Source: Sphingomonas sp. Leaf32 (lineage in GTDB: Bacteria > Pseudomonadota > Alphaproteobacteria > Sphingomonadales > Sphingomonadaceae). Taken from it: DNA of 64,000 nucleotides. Below the pieces are notes generated by a model. The model was not told the DNA's origin, did not search any database, and saw nothing but the letters and a program-made list of their open reading frames with translations. The stretch is taken from the NCBI RefSeq assembly GCF_001421765.1, contig NZ_LMLA01000001.1, positions 62,001 through 126,000 on the forward strand, written 5' to 3'. Below, piece by piece: positions 43,659 through 52,638 of this stretch; within the stretch, counting starts at the first letter, position 1, and each line of letters opens with the position of its first letter. A program made the translations under genes and the position numbers.

Positions 43659-44729
43659 GTGAGCGATCCCTGCGAAATCAGCTGGTTCTCCGCCCTGTGC
43701 GACGACGATTACGAGTTTCTGGGCGTGCACGATCCCCGCTTGCGATCCAGTTGGGAGCATTGCCGCGATATCGTGTTGCAGGCCGAAGCGGGCGGCTACG
43801 ACAACATCCTGCTGCCCTCGGGCTATGCGCTGGGCATCGATACCACCGCCTTCGCCGCCGCGATCGCGCCGATGCTGCGGCGACTGGCGCTGCTGACGGC
43901 GGTCCGCATCGGCGAAAGCTGGCCGCCGCAACTCGCCCGCCAGATCGCGACGATCGACCGGATGCTGGGCGGGCGGTTGAACATCAACATCATTTCCTCC
44001 GACCTCCCCGGCGAAACGCTGGCATCCGGCCCGCGCTATGCCCGTACCGTGGAGGCGATGCGCATCCTGCGCACGCTGCTGAACGGCGAGTCGCTCGATC
44101 ACGATGGCACGTTCTGGAAGCTGAAACTCGATCCCCCGCGCCTCAGGACGGTGTCGGGCCGTGCGCCGCTGCTGTATTTCGGCGGACTTTCCCCCGACGC
44201 CCGCGACGCCGCCGCGCGGGAGTGCGACGTCTATCTGATGTGGCCCGACACGCGCGATAATGTCGCCGCGATCATCGCCGACATGACCGCCCGCGCCGCC
44301 AGCTATGGTCGTACCCTGCGGTTCGGCTACCGCGTCCACGTCGTGGTGCGCGAAAGCGAGGCGGCAGCCCGGACAGCGGCGGATCGCCTGCTGTCGCGGC
44401 TCGATGCCGCTCAGGGCGAGGCGATCCGGGCACGCTCGCTCGACGCGCGATCGGCCGGGGTCGCCGCGCAGACGTCGTTACGGGAAAGCGCGGGTCAGGA
44501 CGGCTATGCCGAGGACAATCTGTGGACCGGGATCGGTCGTGCCCGATCGGGATGCGGCGCAGCGATCGTCGGCGATCCCGATCAGATACTCGCCAAGCTG
44601 CACATGTACCGCGACCTCGGCATCGACGCATTCATCCTGTCGGGCTATCCCCATCAGGCCGAGGCCGACCTGTTCGCCCGGCATGTATTGCCAAGGATCG
44701 ATCACGCCCCGCTGAATTCGTGCTTCTGA
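43659..44729 (+). CDS. LLM-class flavin-dependent monooxygenase, SsuD-like
   Basis: A 356-residue luciferase-like monooxygenase resembling alkanesulfonate monooxygenase SsuD. Seen: ISWFSALCDD near the start, AEAGGYDNILLPSGYALGIDT, LLTAVRIGESWPPQLARQIATID, LGGRLNINIISSDLPGE, RYARTVEAMRILRTLL, and YFGGLSPDARDAAARECDVYLMW. SsuD uses FMNH2 and O2 to release sulfite from alkanesulfonates. No SsuE reductase or sulfonate ABC transporter is adjacent, so the true substrate is uncertain. The GTG start at 43659 has AAAGGA upstream. Confidence 0.88.
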   Translation: MSDPCEISWFSALCDDDYEFLGVHDPRLRSSWEHCRDIVLQAEAGGYDNILLPSGYALGIDTTAFAAAIAPMLRRLALLTAVRIGESWPPQLARQIATIDRMLGGRLNINIISSDLPGETLASGPRYARTVEAMRILRTLLNGESLDHDGTFWKLKLDPPRLRTVSGRAPLLYFGGLSPDARDAAARECDVYLMWPDTRDNVAAIIADMTARAASYGRTLRFGYRVHVVVRESEAAARTAADRLLSRLDAAQGEAIRARSLDARSAGVAAQTSLRESAGQDGYAEDNLWTGIGRARSGCGAAIVGDPDQILAKLHMYRDLGIDAFILSGYPHQAEADLFARHVLPRIDHAPLNSCF

Positions 44730-44906
44730 CGACGCCAATCACAGCGCCCTGCCTTCAGCCAACATGACCCCCTAGCGGTCATTCGTGGTTGAGAACGGGC
44801 ATTCGAACTGCGGATTCTCGTTCACTCGAGCTGCCGAACGGAACGGTCGCAAGCATGATTGCCGACGCGGTGTCCCGGCATACCCCGGCAATCCGGTCGT
44901 GCCGCT

Positions 44907-44935
44907 GCCCGATCGTGCGCCGTTCACGATCGGGC
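44907..44935. terminator. Bidirectional hairpin between convergent genes
   Basis: An 11-bp perfect stem (GCCCGATCGTG at 44907-44917 with CACGATCGGGC at 44925-44935) encloses a 7-base loop. It lies between the convergent SsuD-like gene and the M3 peptidase gene, 9 bp beyond the end of the latter. There is no T-tract, so strength as an intrinsic terminator is uncertain. The remainder of 44730-44943 shows nothing else. Confidence 0.6.
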
Positions 44936-44943
44936 ATGTGCCA

Positions 44944-47133
44944 TCAGCCGCCGGCCTTGACCTGCGCCGCACCGTCGCCCTCGATCCGCGATCCATCGGC
45001 GTTGAGGCCGAGGCCCTTCAGCAGCGGCGCCACCTGCGGATCGGCGCCGTTGAAATTACGGAACATCGGCGCGTAATCCTCGGTATGCCCCTTCGACAAT
45101 ATCATGTCGCGGAAGCGTTGACCGTTGGCGCGCGTCATCCCGCCATGCTGTTCGAACCAGTCGAACGCATTGGCGCTCAGCATCTTGGTCCAGCTATAGG
45201 CGTAATAGCCCGCCGAATAGCCGTTGCCCCAGATGTGAAGGAAATAGGCCGAGCGGTAGCGCGGCGGTACGTCGGTGACGTCGAGGCCGGTGGCGGCAAG
45301 CGCCTGCGTTTCGAACGCGTCGGGGTTCTGCTTGCCCTGCGCCGCGGTCAGCGAATGCCAGCTCATGTCCATCTCGGCCGCGGCCAGCGCCTCGCCGAAC
45401 GAATAGCCCGAATTGAACGTGCCGGCCCGCTTGATCTTGTCGACCAATGCCTGCGGAATCACCTGGCCCGTGCGATAGTTGATCGCGTAATGCGGCAGCA
45501 CCTTGGGATCGAGCGCCCAATGTTCGTTGAACTGCGACGGGAATTCGACGAAGTCGCGCGCGACGTTGGTGCCCGACACGCTGGGATAGGTCTGGTTGGC
45601 GAACAGGCCGTGCAGCGCGTGGCCGAATTCGTGGAACATCGTCGTGACGTCGTCGAAGCTGATGAGCGCGGGCTGCCCGGCCGCCGGCTTGGTGAAGTTG
45701 GCGACGTTATAGATCACCGGCTTGGTGCCGAGCAGCTTCGACTGGTTGACGAAGTTCGACATCCACGCGCCACCGTTCTTGTTGTCGCGCTTCCACAGAT
45801 CGAAATACATCAGGCCGATGGACGTGCCGTCCGCCTCGCGGACCTCATAGACCATGACGTCGGGGTGATAGACCGGAATGTCGGTGCGGCGCTTGAACGT
45901 CACGCCGTATAGCTGGTTGGCGGCGTAGAACACGCCGTCGGTCAGGACCTTGTTGATTTCGAAATACGGTTTCAGTTCGTCCTGGTTCAGGTCGTATTTC
46001 GCCTTGCGGACCTGCTCGGAGTAAAAATCCCAGTCCCATGGCTTGAGCTGGAAATTCCCGCCCGTGGCCTTGATCCGTGCCTGAAGTTCGGCGGCCTCGC
46101 GGCGCTGCTCGGCGGCAACCGGGGTGCCGAGCTGCTGCATGAACCCCAGCGCAGTCTTCGGCGTCTTCGCCATCTGGTCCTGCAAGACATAATCGGCCCA
46201 GGTCGCAAAGCCGAGCAACTTCGCCTTCTGCGCGCGCAGCAGCGCGATGTCGGCGATCGTCGCACGTGTGTCGTTGGCATCGCCCTTCGCCGCGCGCGTC
46301 CAGCTCGCGTTGAACAGCGCTTCGCGTGTCGCCCGATCCTGCAGGGTCGCCAGCTCGGGCTGTTGCGTCGTGTTCTGGAGCGTCAGCACATATTTGCCGG
46401 CCAGCCCACGATCCTTGGCCGCGGCCGCGGCGGCGGCGATCTCGCCCTCCGACAGCCCGGCGAGCTTCGCCTTGTCGTAGACCACCAGCGCACCCGCCTT
46501 CGCGGCGGCAAGCAGCTTCTGCTGGAATGCGGTTTCCAGTGTCGACAGCTGGCTGTTGTAGCGGCTGAGCGTCACCTTGTCGGCCGGTGACAACTGCGCG
46601 CCGGCCCGCACCATCCCCTGATAGGTCAGTGTCAACACCTGCAATTGTTCGGCGTCGAGGCGCAGCGACTGGCGCTGGTCGTACAACGTCTTCACGCGCG
46701 CAAACAGCGCGGGGTCGAGGTTGATCGCATCCTGATGCGCTGCGAACGCGGGCGCCAGATCGGCCTGCGTCTTTTGCAGCGTGTCGTCGGTGTTCGCCCC
46801 GACCACACCAGAAAATGCCATGCTGGCCCGTTCGAGCAAGCGCCCCGACCGCTCCATCGCGGCGATCGTGTTCTCGAAGGTCGGCGCACTGCGCGCCCGC
46901 GTGATGGCGCTGATCTCCGCCCGTTGCGCCGCCATCCCGGCGAGCAGCGCGGGCTTGTAATCGGTGCTTTTGATCCGGTCGAACGGCGGGGCCTGGAACG
47001 GCAAGGTGCTGGCTTGCGCGAACGGATTGGAAGCGGGCAGCGGCGTTGCGGTCGTTGCTGCGGGCAGCGGCCCTTGCGCGAGCACGGTGGACGACATCAG
47101 CAGTAGCATGGCAGCAGAGGCAAGATGACGCAT
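44944..47133 (-). CDS. dcp: Exported M3-family metallopeptidase (peptidyl-dipeptidase Dcp type)
   Basis: A 729-residue zinc peptidase of the M3 thimet/Dcp family, which trims dipeptides from peptide C-termini. The zinc motif HEFGHALHG has H501, E502 and H505; the third ligand Glu falls in the following helix (PSQFNEHW). Also seen: LAGLSEGEIAAAAAAAKD, WDWDFYSEQVRKAKY, YGVTFKRRTDIPVYHPDVMVYEV. The signal peptide (MRHLASAAMLLLMSSTVLAQ) suggests a periplasmic or lipoprotein-free exported form, unlike cytoplasmic E. coli Dcp. Start at ATG 47133 rather than 47145 or 47184. It may digest peptides taken up by nearby TBDRs. Confidence 0.92.
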   Translation of the reverse strand: MRHLASAAMLLLMSSTVLAQGPLPAATTATPLPASNPFAQASTLPFQAPPFDRIKSTDYKPALLAGMAAQRAEISAITRARSAPTFENTIAAMERSGRLLERASMAFSGVVGANTDDTLQKTQADLAPAFAAHQDAINLDPALFARVKTLYDQRQSLRLDAEQLQVLTLTYQGMVRAGAQLSPADKVTLSRYNSQLSTLETAFQQKLLAAAKAGALVVYDKAKLAGLSEGEIAAAAAAAKDRGLAGKYVLTLQNTTQQPELATLQDRATREALFNASWTRAAKGDANDTRATIADIALLRAQKAKLLGFATWADYVLQDQMAKTPKTALGFMQQLGTPVAAEQRREAAELQARIKATGGNFQLKPWDWDFYSEQVRKAKYDLNQDELKPYFEINKVLTDGVFYAANQLYGVTFKRRTDIPVYHPDVMVYEVREADGTSIGLMYFDLWKRDNKNGGAWMSNFVNQSKLLGTKPVIYNVANFTKPAAGQPALISFDDVTTMFHEFGHALHGLFANQTYPSVSGTNVARDFVEFPSQFNEHWALDPKVLPHYAINYRTGQVIPQALVDKIKRAGTFNSGYSFGEALAAAEMDMSWHSLTAAQGKQNPDAFETQALAATGLDVTDVPPRYRSAYFLHIWGNGYSAGYYAYSWTKMLSANAFDWFEQHGGMTRANGQRFRDMILSKGHTEDYAPMFRNFNGADPQVAPLLKGLGLNADGSRIEGDGAAQVKAGG

Positions 47134-47188
47134 CGAAGGTCCCATCAAACGAGTATGGCTCGCGGTGTGCACCCGCCCCGCCACCGGA

Positions 47189-47515
47189 TCAATGGGGTGA
47201 CGTGCAGTCGATGTGGCGGCCGAAGGCGGCGAGCAGGTCAGGCGTTCGAGTGCAATCTGCCGTTTCGAGCCGTGAACCGCCGGCGTCCCAAGGGCGAGAC
47301 GTATCGTCGTTGGAGAACGGCTGCCTGCCTTCCGTCAATGTGTCGCCGATCCTCACCGGCACTCGAAAGGCACGCTCGTAAGGCAGGATGCTTTCACCCT
47401 CGCCGGGCAGAGCGATGGCGCGGGTGAAGGTGAGACGGCGCGCCGCATAGTCGATCATCAGCAGATCATCGCCGAAGAACTCACGTCCAGGGGTGCGATG
47501 GCGGCTTTCTAACGG
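47189..47515 (-). pseudogene. Retropepsin-like aspartyl protease, C-terminal fragment (tentative)
   Basis: Read on the minus strand directly after the ROK stop codon: GREFFGDDLLMIDYAARRLTF, then ILPYERAFRVPVRIGDT. This resembles the middle of exported retropepsin-like proteases (GxDFF...LxIDYxxRxLxF, then VPVxIGD and a second DTG). Here the second active-site segment is lost (SNDDTSRPWDAGG) and no upstream half is present, because the ROK gene occupies that place. It looks like a gene relic. Identification rests on short motifs and could be wrong. Confidence 0.35.
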
Positions 47516-48646
47516 CTATGCCGGTTCCTGGTGCAGCAGGCTGAGAATAGGAACCGAAGCGGCACCGATCGCGCCTGCCCGCGCACCGAGCTTCGACGGA
47601 ATGACGACCGGCGATTGTCCCGCAAAGCGCTGTGGCGATTCCTGCTGAGGCAATCCGGTCGCGGTGACGATGCGTTGCAGGAGCGGGGCGGGAAGCCGCC
47701 CGCCGACGACGATGAACGACGGATCGATGAAATTGGCGACATGACGCAGATAGGGCGCGAGCTGTCGTCCGGCGCGATCGCACCACTGCCCGATAACATC
47801 ACCGTGTTCCTCGGCGATTTGCTCGAGCCGATCGAAATCGGTCGCATCGATGCCGCTGACGCGGAGCGTTTCCAGCAGATCCTGTCCCGAAGGCCGTGGC
47901 TGATCCAGCGGGAAAAAGGTGCCGAGCGGCCCCGCGTTGAAATGGGCACCGCGATACAGGCGGTTGTGCAGGAAAAGCCCGCCCCCGACGCCATGTCCGA
48001 TATGGACGGCCATGAAATCGGAACAACCTTTGCCGGATCCGGCCAGGCGCTCACCCATCACGCAGGTCCGGCCGTCGTTCTCGACGAATATCCGCTCCGG
48101 GAAGCGGTTCTGGAACCAGGCACGGGCGTCGAGCCCGTCAAACGCCGGGAAGTAACGATGGGCTTGGAAAAGCCGCATATCGACCCGGAAGTCGCCGGGA
48201 AGGGCAAAGCCGATTCCCAGCAATTCCTGATCGCCGATACCGGCTTCCACACGGGCGGCGGCGATCGCATCGGCGGCACCTTGCGCGACGGCGTCCGGGG
48301 TCGGTTCCTGCAGAAAACGGCGCTGATAGGCGCGTTCGGTCCCGGTGATGTCGATGATCGCCGCATCGAGATAACCGTGCGAAAAGCTGATCCCGGCCGA
48401 GTATCCCGCTGCGCCGCGCACCGCGATCGGCCGGGCAGGTTGACCGCGTCCACCTTTGCGGGCCGGCCCCTCCTCCACCAGGCCGAAGCGGTCGAGGCTC
48501 GCCATCATTTGCGTGATCGCCGAGCGCGTCACCCCGATCCGATCCGCCAGTTCGGTACGGGATATGGGGCCGGTGTCCAGCATCACGCCCACCACGCGTC
48601 GGTCGGCTGGAGACAGGGACCAAAGTGAACGGGCCGTTTGCAACAT
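47516..48646 (-). CDS. ROK-family transcriptional regulator
   Basis: A 376-residue NagC/XylR-type regulator. The N-terminal winged helix is seen as SPADRRVVGVMLDTGPISRT, ELADRIGVTRSAITQMMASL, with a basic GGRGQPARP wing. The sugar-kinase-like ROK fold follows (GIGFALPGDF, VENDGRTCVMGERLAGSG, GHGVGGGLFLHNRLYRGAHFNAG, FIVVGGRLPAPLL). The CxCGxxGC zinc motif is absent, as in several such regulators. It is divergent from a TBDR, with an AT-rich palindrome between them (48695-48708), so it most likely controls that receptor cluster in response to a sugar or sugar phosphate. Confidence 0.9.
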   Translation of the reverse strand: MLQTARSLWSLSPADRRVVGVMLDTGPISRTELADRIGVTRSAITQMMASLDRFGLVEEGPARKGGRGQPARPIAVRGAAGYSAGISFSHGYLDAAIIDITGTERAYQRRFLQEPTPDAVAQGAADAIAAARVEAGIGDQELLGIGFALPGDFRVDMRLFQAHRYFPAFDGLDARAWFQNRFPERIFVENDGRTCVMGERLAGSGKGCSDFMAVHIGHGVGGGLFLHNRLYRGAHFNAGPLGTFFPLDQPRPSGQDLLETLRVSGIDATDFDRLEQIAEEHGDVIGQWCDRAGRQLAPYLRHVANFIDPSFIVVGGRLPAPLLQRIVTATGLPQQESPQRFAGQSPVVIPSKLGARAGAIGAASVPILSLLHQEPA

Positions 48647-48694
48647 GCGGAGTGGCTACCACGATCCCGCGCGCAACTCCAAAACATGATTAAG

Positions 48695-48708
48695 TTTAGT
48701 CGACTTAA
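48695..48708. promoter_or_regulatory. AT-rich palindrome, candidate ROK operator
   Basis: TTTAGTCGACTTAA is a near-palindrome centred on GTCGAC, in the otherwise AT-rich part of the divergent gap between the ROK gene (start 48646) and the TBDR (start 48784). It is the only clear symmetric element in the gap. Binding by the ROK protein is an inference from position. Confidence 0.4.
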
Positions 48709-48783
48709 ATATTTCATGCTGCGAGGGTAGTGCACGCCCCGAAGCGACGCAGGGGAGCGTCGGACCGATCGAAGGGGACTGTC

Positions 48784-51360
48784 ATGAATAATCTTGCAAC
48801 GCGGATTGGCCTGCTCGCAGGCACGGTGCTGACCGCCATGCCCGCCTCGGCGCAGACGGCTCCTGCGCCGACACCGGCCGCCGAACAGGCCGAGGCAGCC
48901 GAGCCTTCTAACGACATCATCGTCTCCGGCCAGCGTCGGTTCAGTCGCGCGCCGCAGGACGCGAAGCGGTCCAACCTGGCGATGGTCGACAGCGTCGGCG
49001 CGCTGGAAATTCAGAAGCTGCCCGACCAGACGGTCGCCGATGCGCTGGCGCGCGTGCCGGGCGTGTCGCTTCAGCGCGGCTTCCAGTTCCAGAAGGGCTG
49101 GTATGCGACGATCCGCGGCCTCGACGGCAACTACAACAGCGTCGACCTCGACGGCGGCATGTTCTTCGATTCCACGCGCAACGACCGCGCCGTCTATCTC
49201 GACACGGTGCCGGCGATGGCGATCAACGAACTGGTCGTCACCAAGACGGTGACGCCGGATATGGACGCCAACTCGATCGGCGGCCATGTCTCGATCAATA
49301 CGCTGCGATCCTTCGACCTGGGCGGCGCGGCCGTGACCAAGGGGGATTTCGGCCTCAACCTGTTCGACAAGGGCGGCGCGCCCGACGGCCACGGTCCGGG
49401 CAAGATCGGCAATATCGTCGTCAAGCGGACCTTTGCGAACGGTGATTTCGGCTTCGTCGGCGCGGCGTCGTGGCATGACGATCGCTACAGCCAGACCTAC
49501 AACAATACGTCCGCCTATGTCGTCCGGAACGGCATCGACGTGCCGACCAGCGCGCTCCAGCGCGGCGATTTCGACATTCACGACAAGGGCTACAGCCTGC
49601 TCGGCAAGCTGGAGGCGCGTTCGGCCGATCGCTTCTACGGCTTCGTCGAAGGCACCTATTTCAACAGCGACATCGTTCAGAACAATTATCGCGGCGGGAC
49701 CACCGTCAACGCGGCCAATGTGACCACCACCGCAGAGGGACGCGGCAGCTTCACCGGCGCGAGTGCGCAAGCCTATAGCCGGGTCTATTCGATCTCGCGC
49801 GAACTCATGACCGCGACCGCAGGCGGCGAGTTCAAGGTCGGCGACACCTCCAAGCTCAAGGCCGTCGCCTCGATCGAGAAATCGAACCATGACGAGACGC
49901 TGGAAAACGGTGCGATCTATACCTTCGGGGGTCTGGCCGGCACCTATGCGATCGGCAAAGATCAGGTCGATCTTGCGCTCAATCCCGCTACCGGCCTGTC
50001 GAACCCGGCGAACTGGTCGGCCAACCCGGCGTCCGCCGCCGTCGTCACCCATCTGCCGATGACGGACAAGGTCTATACCGCGCGGGCGGACTATAACTTC
50101 AACAGCTTCCCGTTCAGTAAAGGGGTGGGCCTGTCGACCGGGGTCAACTGGCGTCGCCTGCACCGCGTCTTCAACCAGTCGGCCGATAACTACACGCTTC
50201 CGACCGGCAGCGCCTACACGCTAGACAAGGTGCTGGTCGATGGTGGCAAGGGCTCCGTCTTCGACGGTCAGGGCATCGTCTATGTCGACCACGATGCCTA
50301 TTGGAACTTCGTCCGGACCAACGGCACCAACAATCGTACGACGTCGCGCACGGGCAGTTTCGACCTGACCGAAGACGTGTTCGCGGGCTATGGCGCGGTG
50401 CATTACAACAGCGATGTCGTCCACGCGCTCGCCGGCGTCCGCTATGAAAAGACCGCGTTCGACAACACGACCGCCACGCTGCGGGGTGGCGTTGCGACGC
50501 CGGTCAGCTTCCACCGCAGCTACGACTATTTCCTGCCGAACGCGCAGGTGTCGGTCGACGTGCTGCCGGTGCTGCGGCTGAAGGCGGCCTATACCGAGAC
50601 GATCGCACGGCCGACCTTCACGACTTTCGCGCAGGGGCTGACGATCAACAATTTCAGCAGCCTCAACGTGCTGATCCGTGGCAGCAACCCGAACCTGAAG
50701 GCGCGGCATTCGAAGAACTACGATATCGCGGTCGAATCCTATCTGTCGCACGGTTTCTTCTCGGCCGGCCTGTTCCGCAAGAATATCGACGGGGAAATCT
50801 ATTTCCTGACGACGACCACCAACGATCCGGCGACGGGCGTCGCGTCGCAGCTGTCGACGCCGTACAATGCCGCCAACTCGAAGGTAACTGGCCTCGAGCT
50901 AAACGCGGAATGGCGCGATTTCACCGCGCTGACGCCGATGCTCGACGGCTTCACGCTCCGTGCCAACTACACCCGGCTGTGGGGCAGGCTCGGCGTGCTC
51001 AATGCGGATGGAACGGGTCGCACGATCGGCGCGCTCAACCAGCAGCCGACCTATATCGCCAATGCGATGGCGGTGTACGACAAGGGTCCCTTCACCGGCT
51101 CGCTGTCTTATGCCCGGCGTGGCCAGGCGTTCAACGGCGGTGTCGGCGCCACGTCCGCCGGCGATACCTATATCCAAGGCTATGACAGCCTCGACGCCCG
51201 CATCGCCGTGCGCCCGGTTACGCGCATCGAGGTCTTCGTCGCCGCGCGCAACCTGACGAACAGCTGGTGGCGTGAGGTGACGGGTGTGAACCGCAACCAG
51301 CTCCTGACCGCGATCCAGTCGGGTCGGTCCTACACGGTCGGTGCCCAGTTCCGGTTCTGA
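48784..51360 (+). CDS. TonB-dependent receptor (Caulobacter/Xanthomonas TIGR01782-like)
   Basis: An 858-residue receptor. Signal peptide IGLLAGTVLTAMPASAQ, TonB box DIIVSGQRR, plug features KLPDQTVADALARVPGVSLQR, TIRGLDGNYNSVDLDG, AINELVVTKTVTPDMDANSIGGHV, and a barrel with ETIARPTFTTF and GSNPNLKARHSKNYDIAVE, ending GAQFRF. This subfamily (IRGL.....V..DG, AVYLDTVP...) is often linked to carbohydrate uptake in sphingomonads and Caulobacter. The ATG at 48784 has GAAGGGG upstream. It leads a group with an exported metallo-beta-lactamase-fold protein. Confidence 0.94.
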   Translation: MNNLATRIGLLAGTVLTAMPASAQTAPAPTPAAEQAEAAEPSNDIIVSGQRRFSRAPQDAKRSNLAMVDSVGALEIQKLPDQTVADALARVPGVSLQRGFQFQKGWYATIRGLDGNYNSVDLDGGMFFDSTRNDRAVYLDTVPAMAINELVVTKTVTPDMDANSIGGHVSINTLRSFDLGGAAVTKGDFGLNLFDKGGAPDGHGPGKIGNIVVKRTFANGDFGFVGAASWHDDRYSQTYNNTSAYVVRNGIDVPTSALQRGDFDIHDKGYSLLGKLEARSADRFYGFVEGTYFNSDIVQNNYRGGTTVNAANVTTTAEGRGSFTGASAQAYSRVYSISRELMTATAGGEFKVGDTSKLKAVASIEKSNHDETLENGAIYTFGGLAGTYAIGKDQVDLALNPATGLSNPANWSANPASAAVVTHLPMTDKVYTARADYNFNSFPFSKGVGLSTGVNWRRLHRVFNQSADNYTLPTGSAYTLDKVLVDGGKGSVFDGQGIVYVDHDAYWNFVRTNGTNNRTTSRTGSFDLTEDVFAGYGAVHYNSDVVHALAGVRYEKTAFDNTTATLRGGVATPVSFHRSYDYFLPNAQVSVDVLPVLRLKAAYTETIARPTFTTFAQGLTINNFSSLNVLIRGSNPNLKARHSKNYDIAVESYLSHGFFSAGLFRKNIDGEIYFLTTTTNDPATGVASQLSTPYNAANSKVTGLELNAEWRDFTALTPMLDGFTLRANYTRLWGRLGVLNADGTGRTIGALNQQPTYIANAMAVYDKGPFTGSLSYARRGQAFNGGVGATSAGDTYIQGYDSLDARIAVRPVTRIEVFVAARNLTNSWWREVTGVNRNQLLTAIQSGRSYTVGAQFRF

Positions 51361-51364
51361 TCCT

Positions 51365-52618
51365 GTGCTGACGCTTTCACGCCATCTGTTCGTCGCGGCA
51401 TTCGTCGGATCGGCCTTCGCCGGTCCGGCGGGCGCCGCGACATCGCACCTGCTGGCGCCCTGGACGCCGGGAACACTCGACATCCATCACATCCAGACCG
51501 GGCGTGGCAATGCGACCTTCATCGTTGCGCCCGATGGCACGACGGTCCTGATCGATGCCGGCGACCTCGATCCGACGGATATCGAGGTCGCCAATGCGCC
51601 ACTTGCGCTTGCGCCGGCCATGCCCGACGCCAGCCTGCGGCCCGGGCAATGGATCGCGCGCTATATCCGGCAGACCGCCCCTGCCGGGCATCCGCGCATC
51701 GACTATGCGATCATAACGCATTTCCACGCCGACCATTTCGGCGCGATCGTGCCGGACAGTCCCTGGTCCGCGACGCACGCCTATCGACTGACGGGGATCA
51801 CCGACGTCGGCGACGTGTTGCCGATCGGTACGCTCATCGACCGTATCCAGCCCGGCGACCCGTTGCCACAGGACGATGCGAGCATCCGCAACTATCGGGC
51901 TTTCGCCCGCTATTTGCGGGATCGGCGCGGCACGCTTCTTGCGCCGTTGGCGATCGGCCGGACCGACCAGATCGCCCTTGCACGACCGCAGGCGTATCCG
52001 GGCTTCGCGATCCTCGGGGTCAAGGCCGGGTCCCGCGTCATGGACGGACATGGCGGGACCACCGCCGCCTTCGCGCCCGGCCGGGCGCGCAATGCAGATG
52101 GCAGCGCACAGGAAAACCCGCTCAGCATCGCGCTCAAGCTATCCTATGGACGGTTCGATTATTATGTGGGCGGCGACAATACCGGTTTGAACGAACCCTA
52201 TGCCCCCGACGCGATCGACAGCGAAACGGCGATCGCGCCGCAGGTCGGCGTGGTCGATGCGATGGCGCTCGACCATCACGGCAATCGTGACAGCACCAAC
52301 GCGGGGTTTCTCGCGACGCTGCAGCCGCGCGTGCTGGTCGAGCAGGTCTACACCACCGATCAGCCGGGCGGCGAGGTCGTCCACCGCATCGCGTCGCAGG
52401 CAATTTACGCCGGCAAGCGCGACCTTTTCGCGACCTGGACCTTCGACGCGACACGCACCGCGCTGGGTCCGATCTTCGATCGAACGCTAACCGCAAGCGG
52501 CGGCCATGTGCTGATCCGTGTCGCGCCGGGCGGTGCCAGCTACCGGGTGATGCTGCTCGACGCGCGTTCCAGGACGCCGCAGGTCCTGCGTACCTTCGGC
52601 CCCTATCAAAGTCGCTGA
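51365..52618 (+). CDS. Exported metallo-beta-lactamase-fold hydrolase
   Basis: A 417-residue protein with signal peptide (LFVAAFVGSAFAGPAGA) from the GTG at 51365, four bases after the TBDR stop. The MBL core has TGRGNATFIVAPDGTTVLIDAGD and the zinc motif THFHADHFG (H119, H121, D123, H124), later GGDNTG and ALDHHGNRDSTN. The opening resembles ComEC-type MBL domains, which cut phosphodiesters, but similar exported proteins have other roles. It sits in a receptor cluster under a ROK regulator. Substrate unknown. Confidence 0.82.
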   Translation: MLTLSRHLFVAAFVGSAFAGPAGAATSHLLAPWTPGTLDIHHIQTGRGNATFIVAPDGTTVLIDAGDLDPTDIEVANAPLALAPAMPDASLRPGQWIARYIRQTAPAGHPRIDYAIITHFHADHFGAIVPDSPWSATHAYRLTGITDVGDVLPIGTLIDRIQPGDPLPQDDASIRNYRAFARYLRDRRGTLLAPLAIGRTDQIALARPQAYPGFAILGVKAGSRVMDGHGGTTAAFAPGRARNADGSAQENPLSIALKLSYGRFDYYVGGDNTGLNEPYAPDAIDSETAIAPQVGVVDAMALDHHGNRDSTNAGFLATLQPRVLVEQVYTTDQPGGEVVHRIASQAIYAGKRDLFATWTFDATRTALGPIFDRTLTASGGHVLIRVAPGGASYRVMLLDARSRTPQVLRTFGPYQSR

Positions 52619-52638
52619 TCGACCAAAGGTCATCACAA

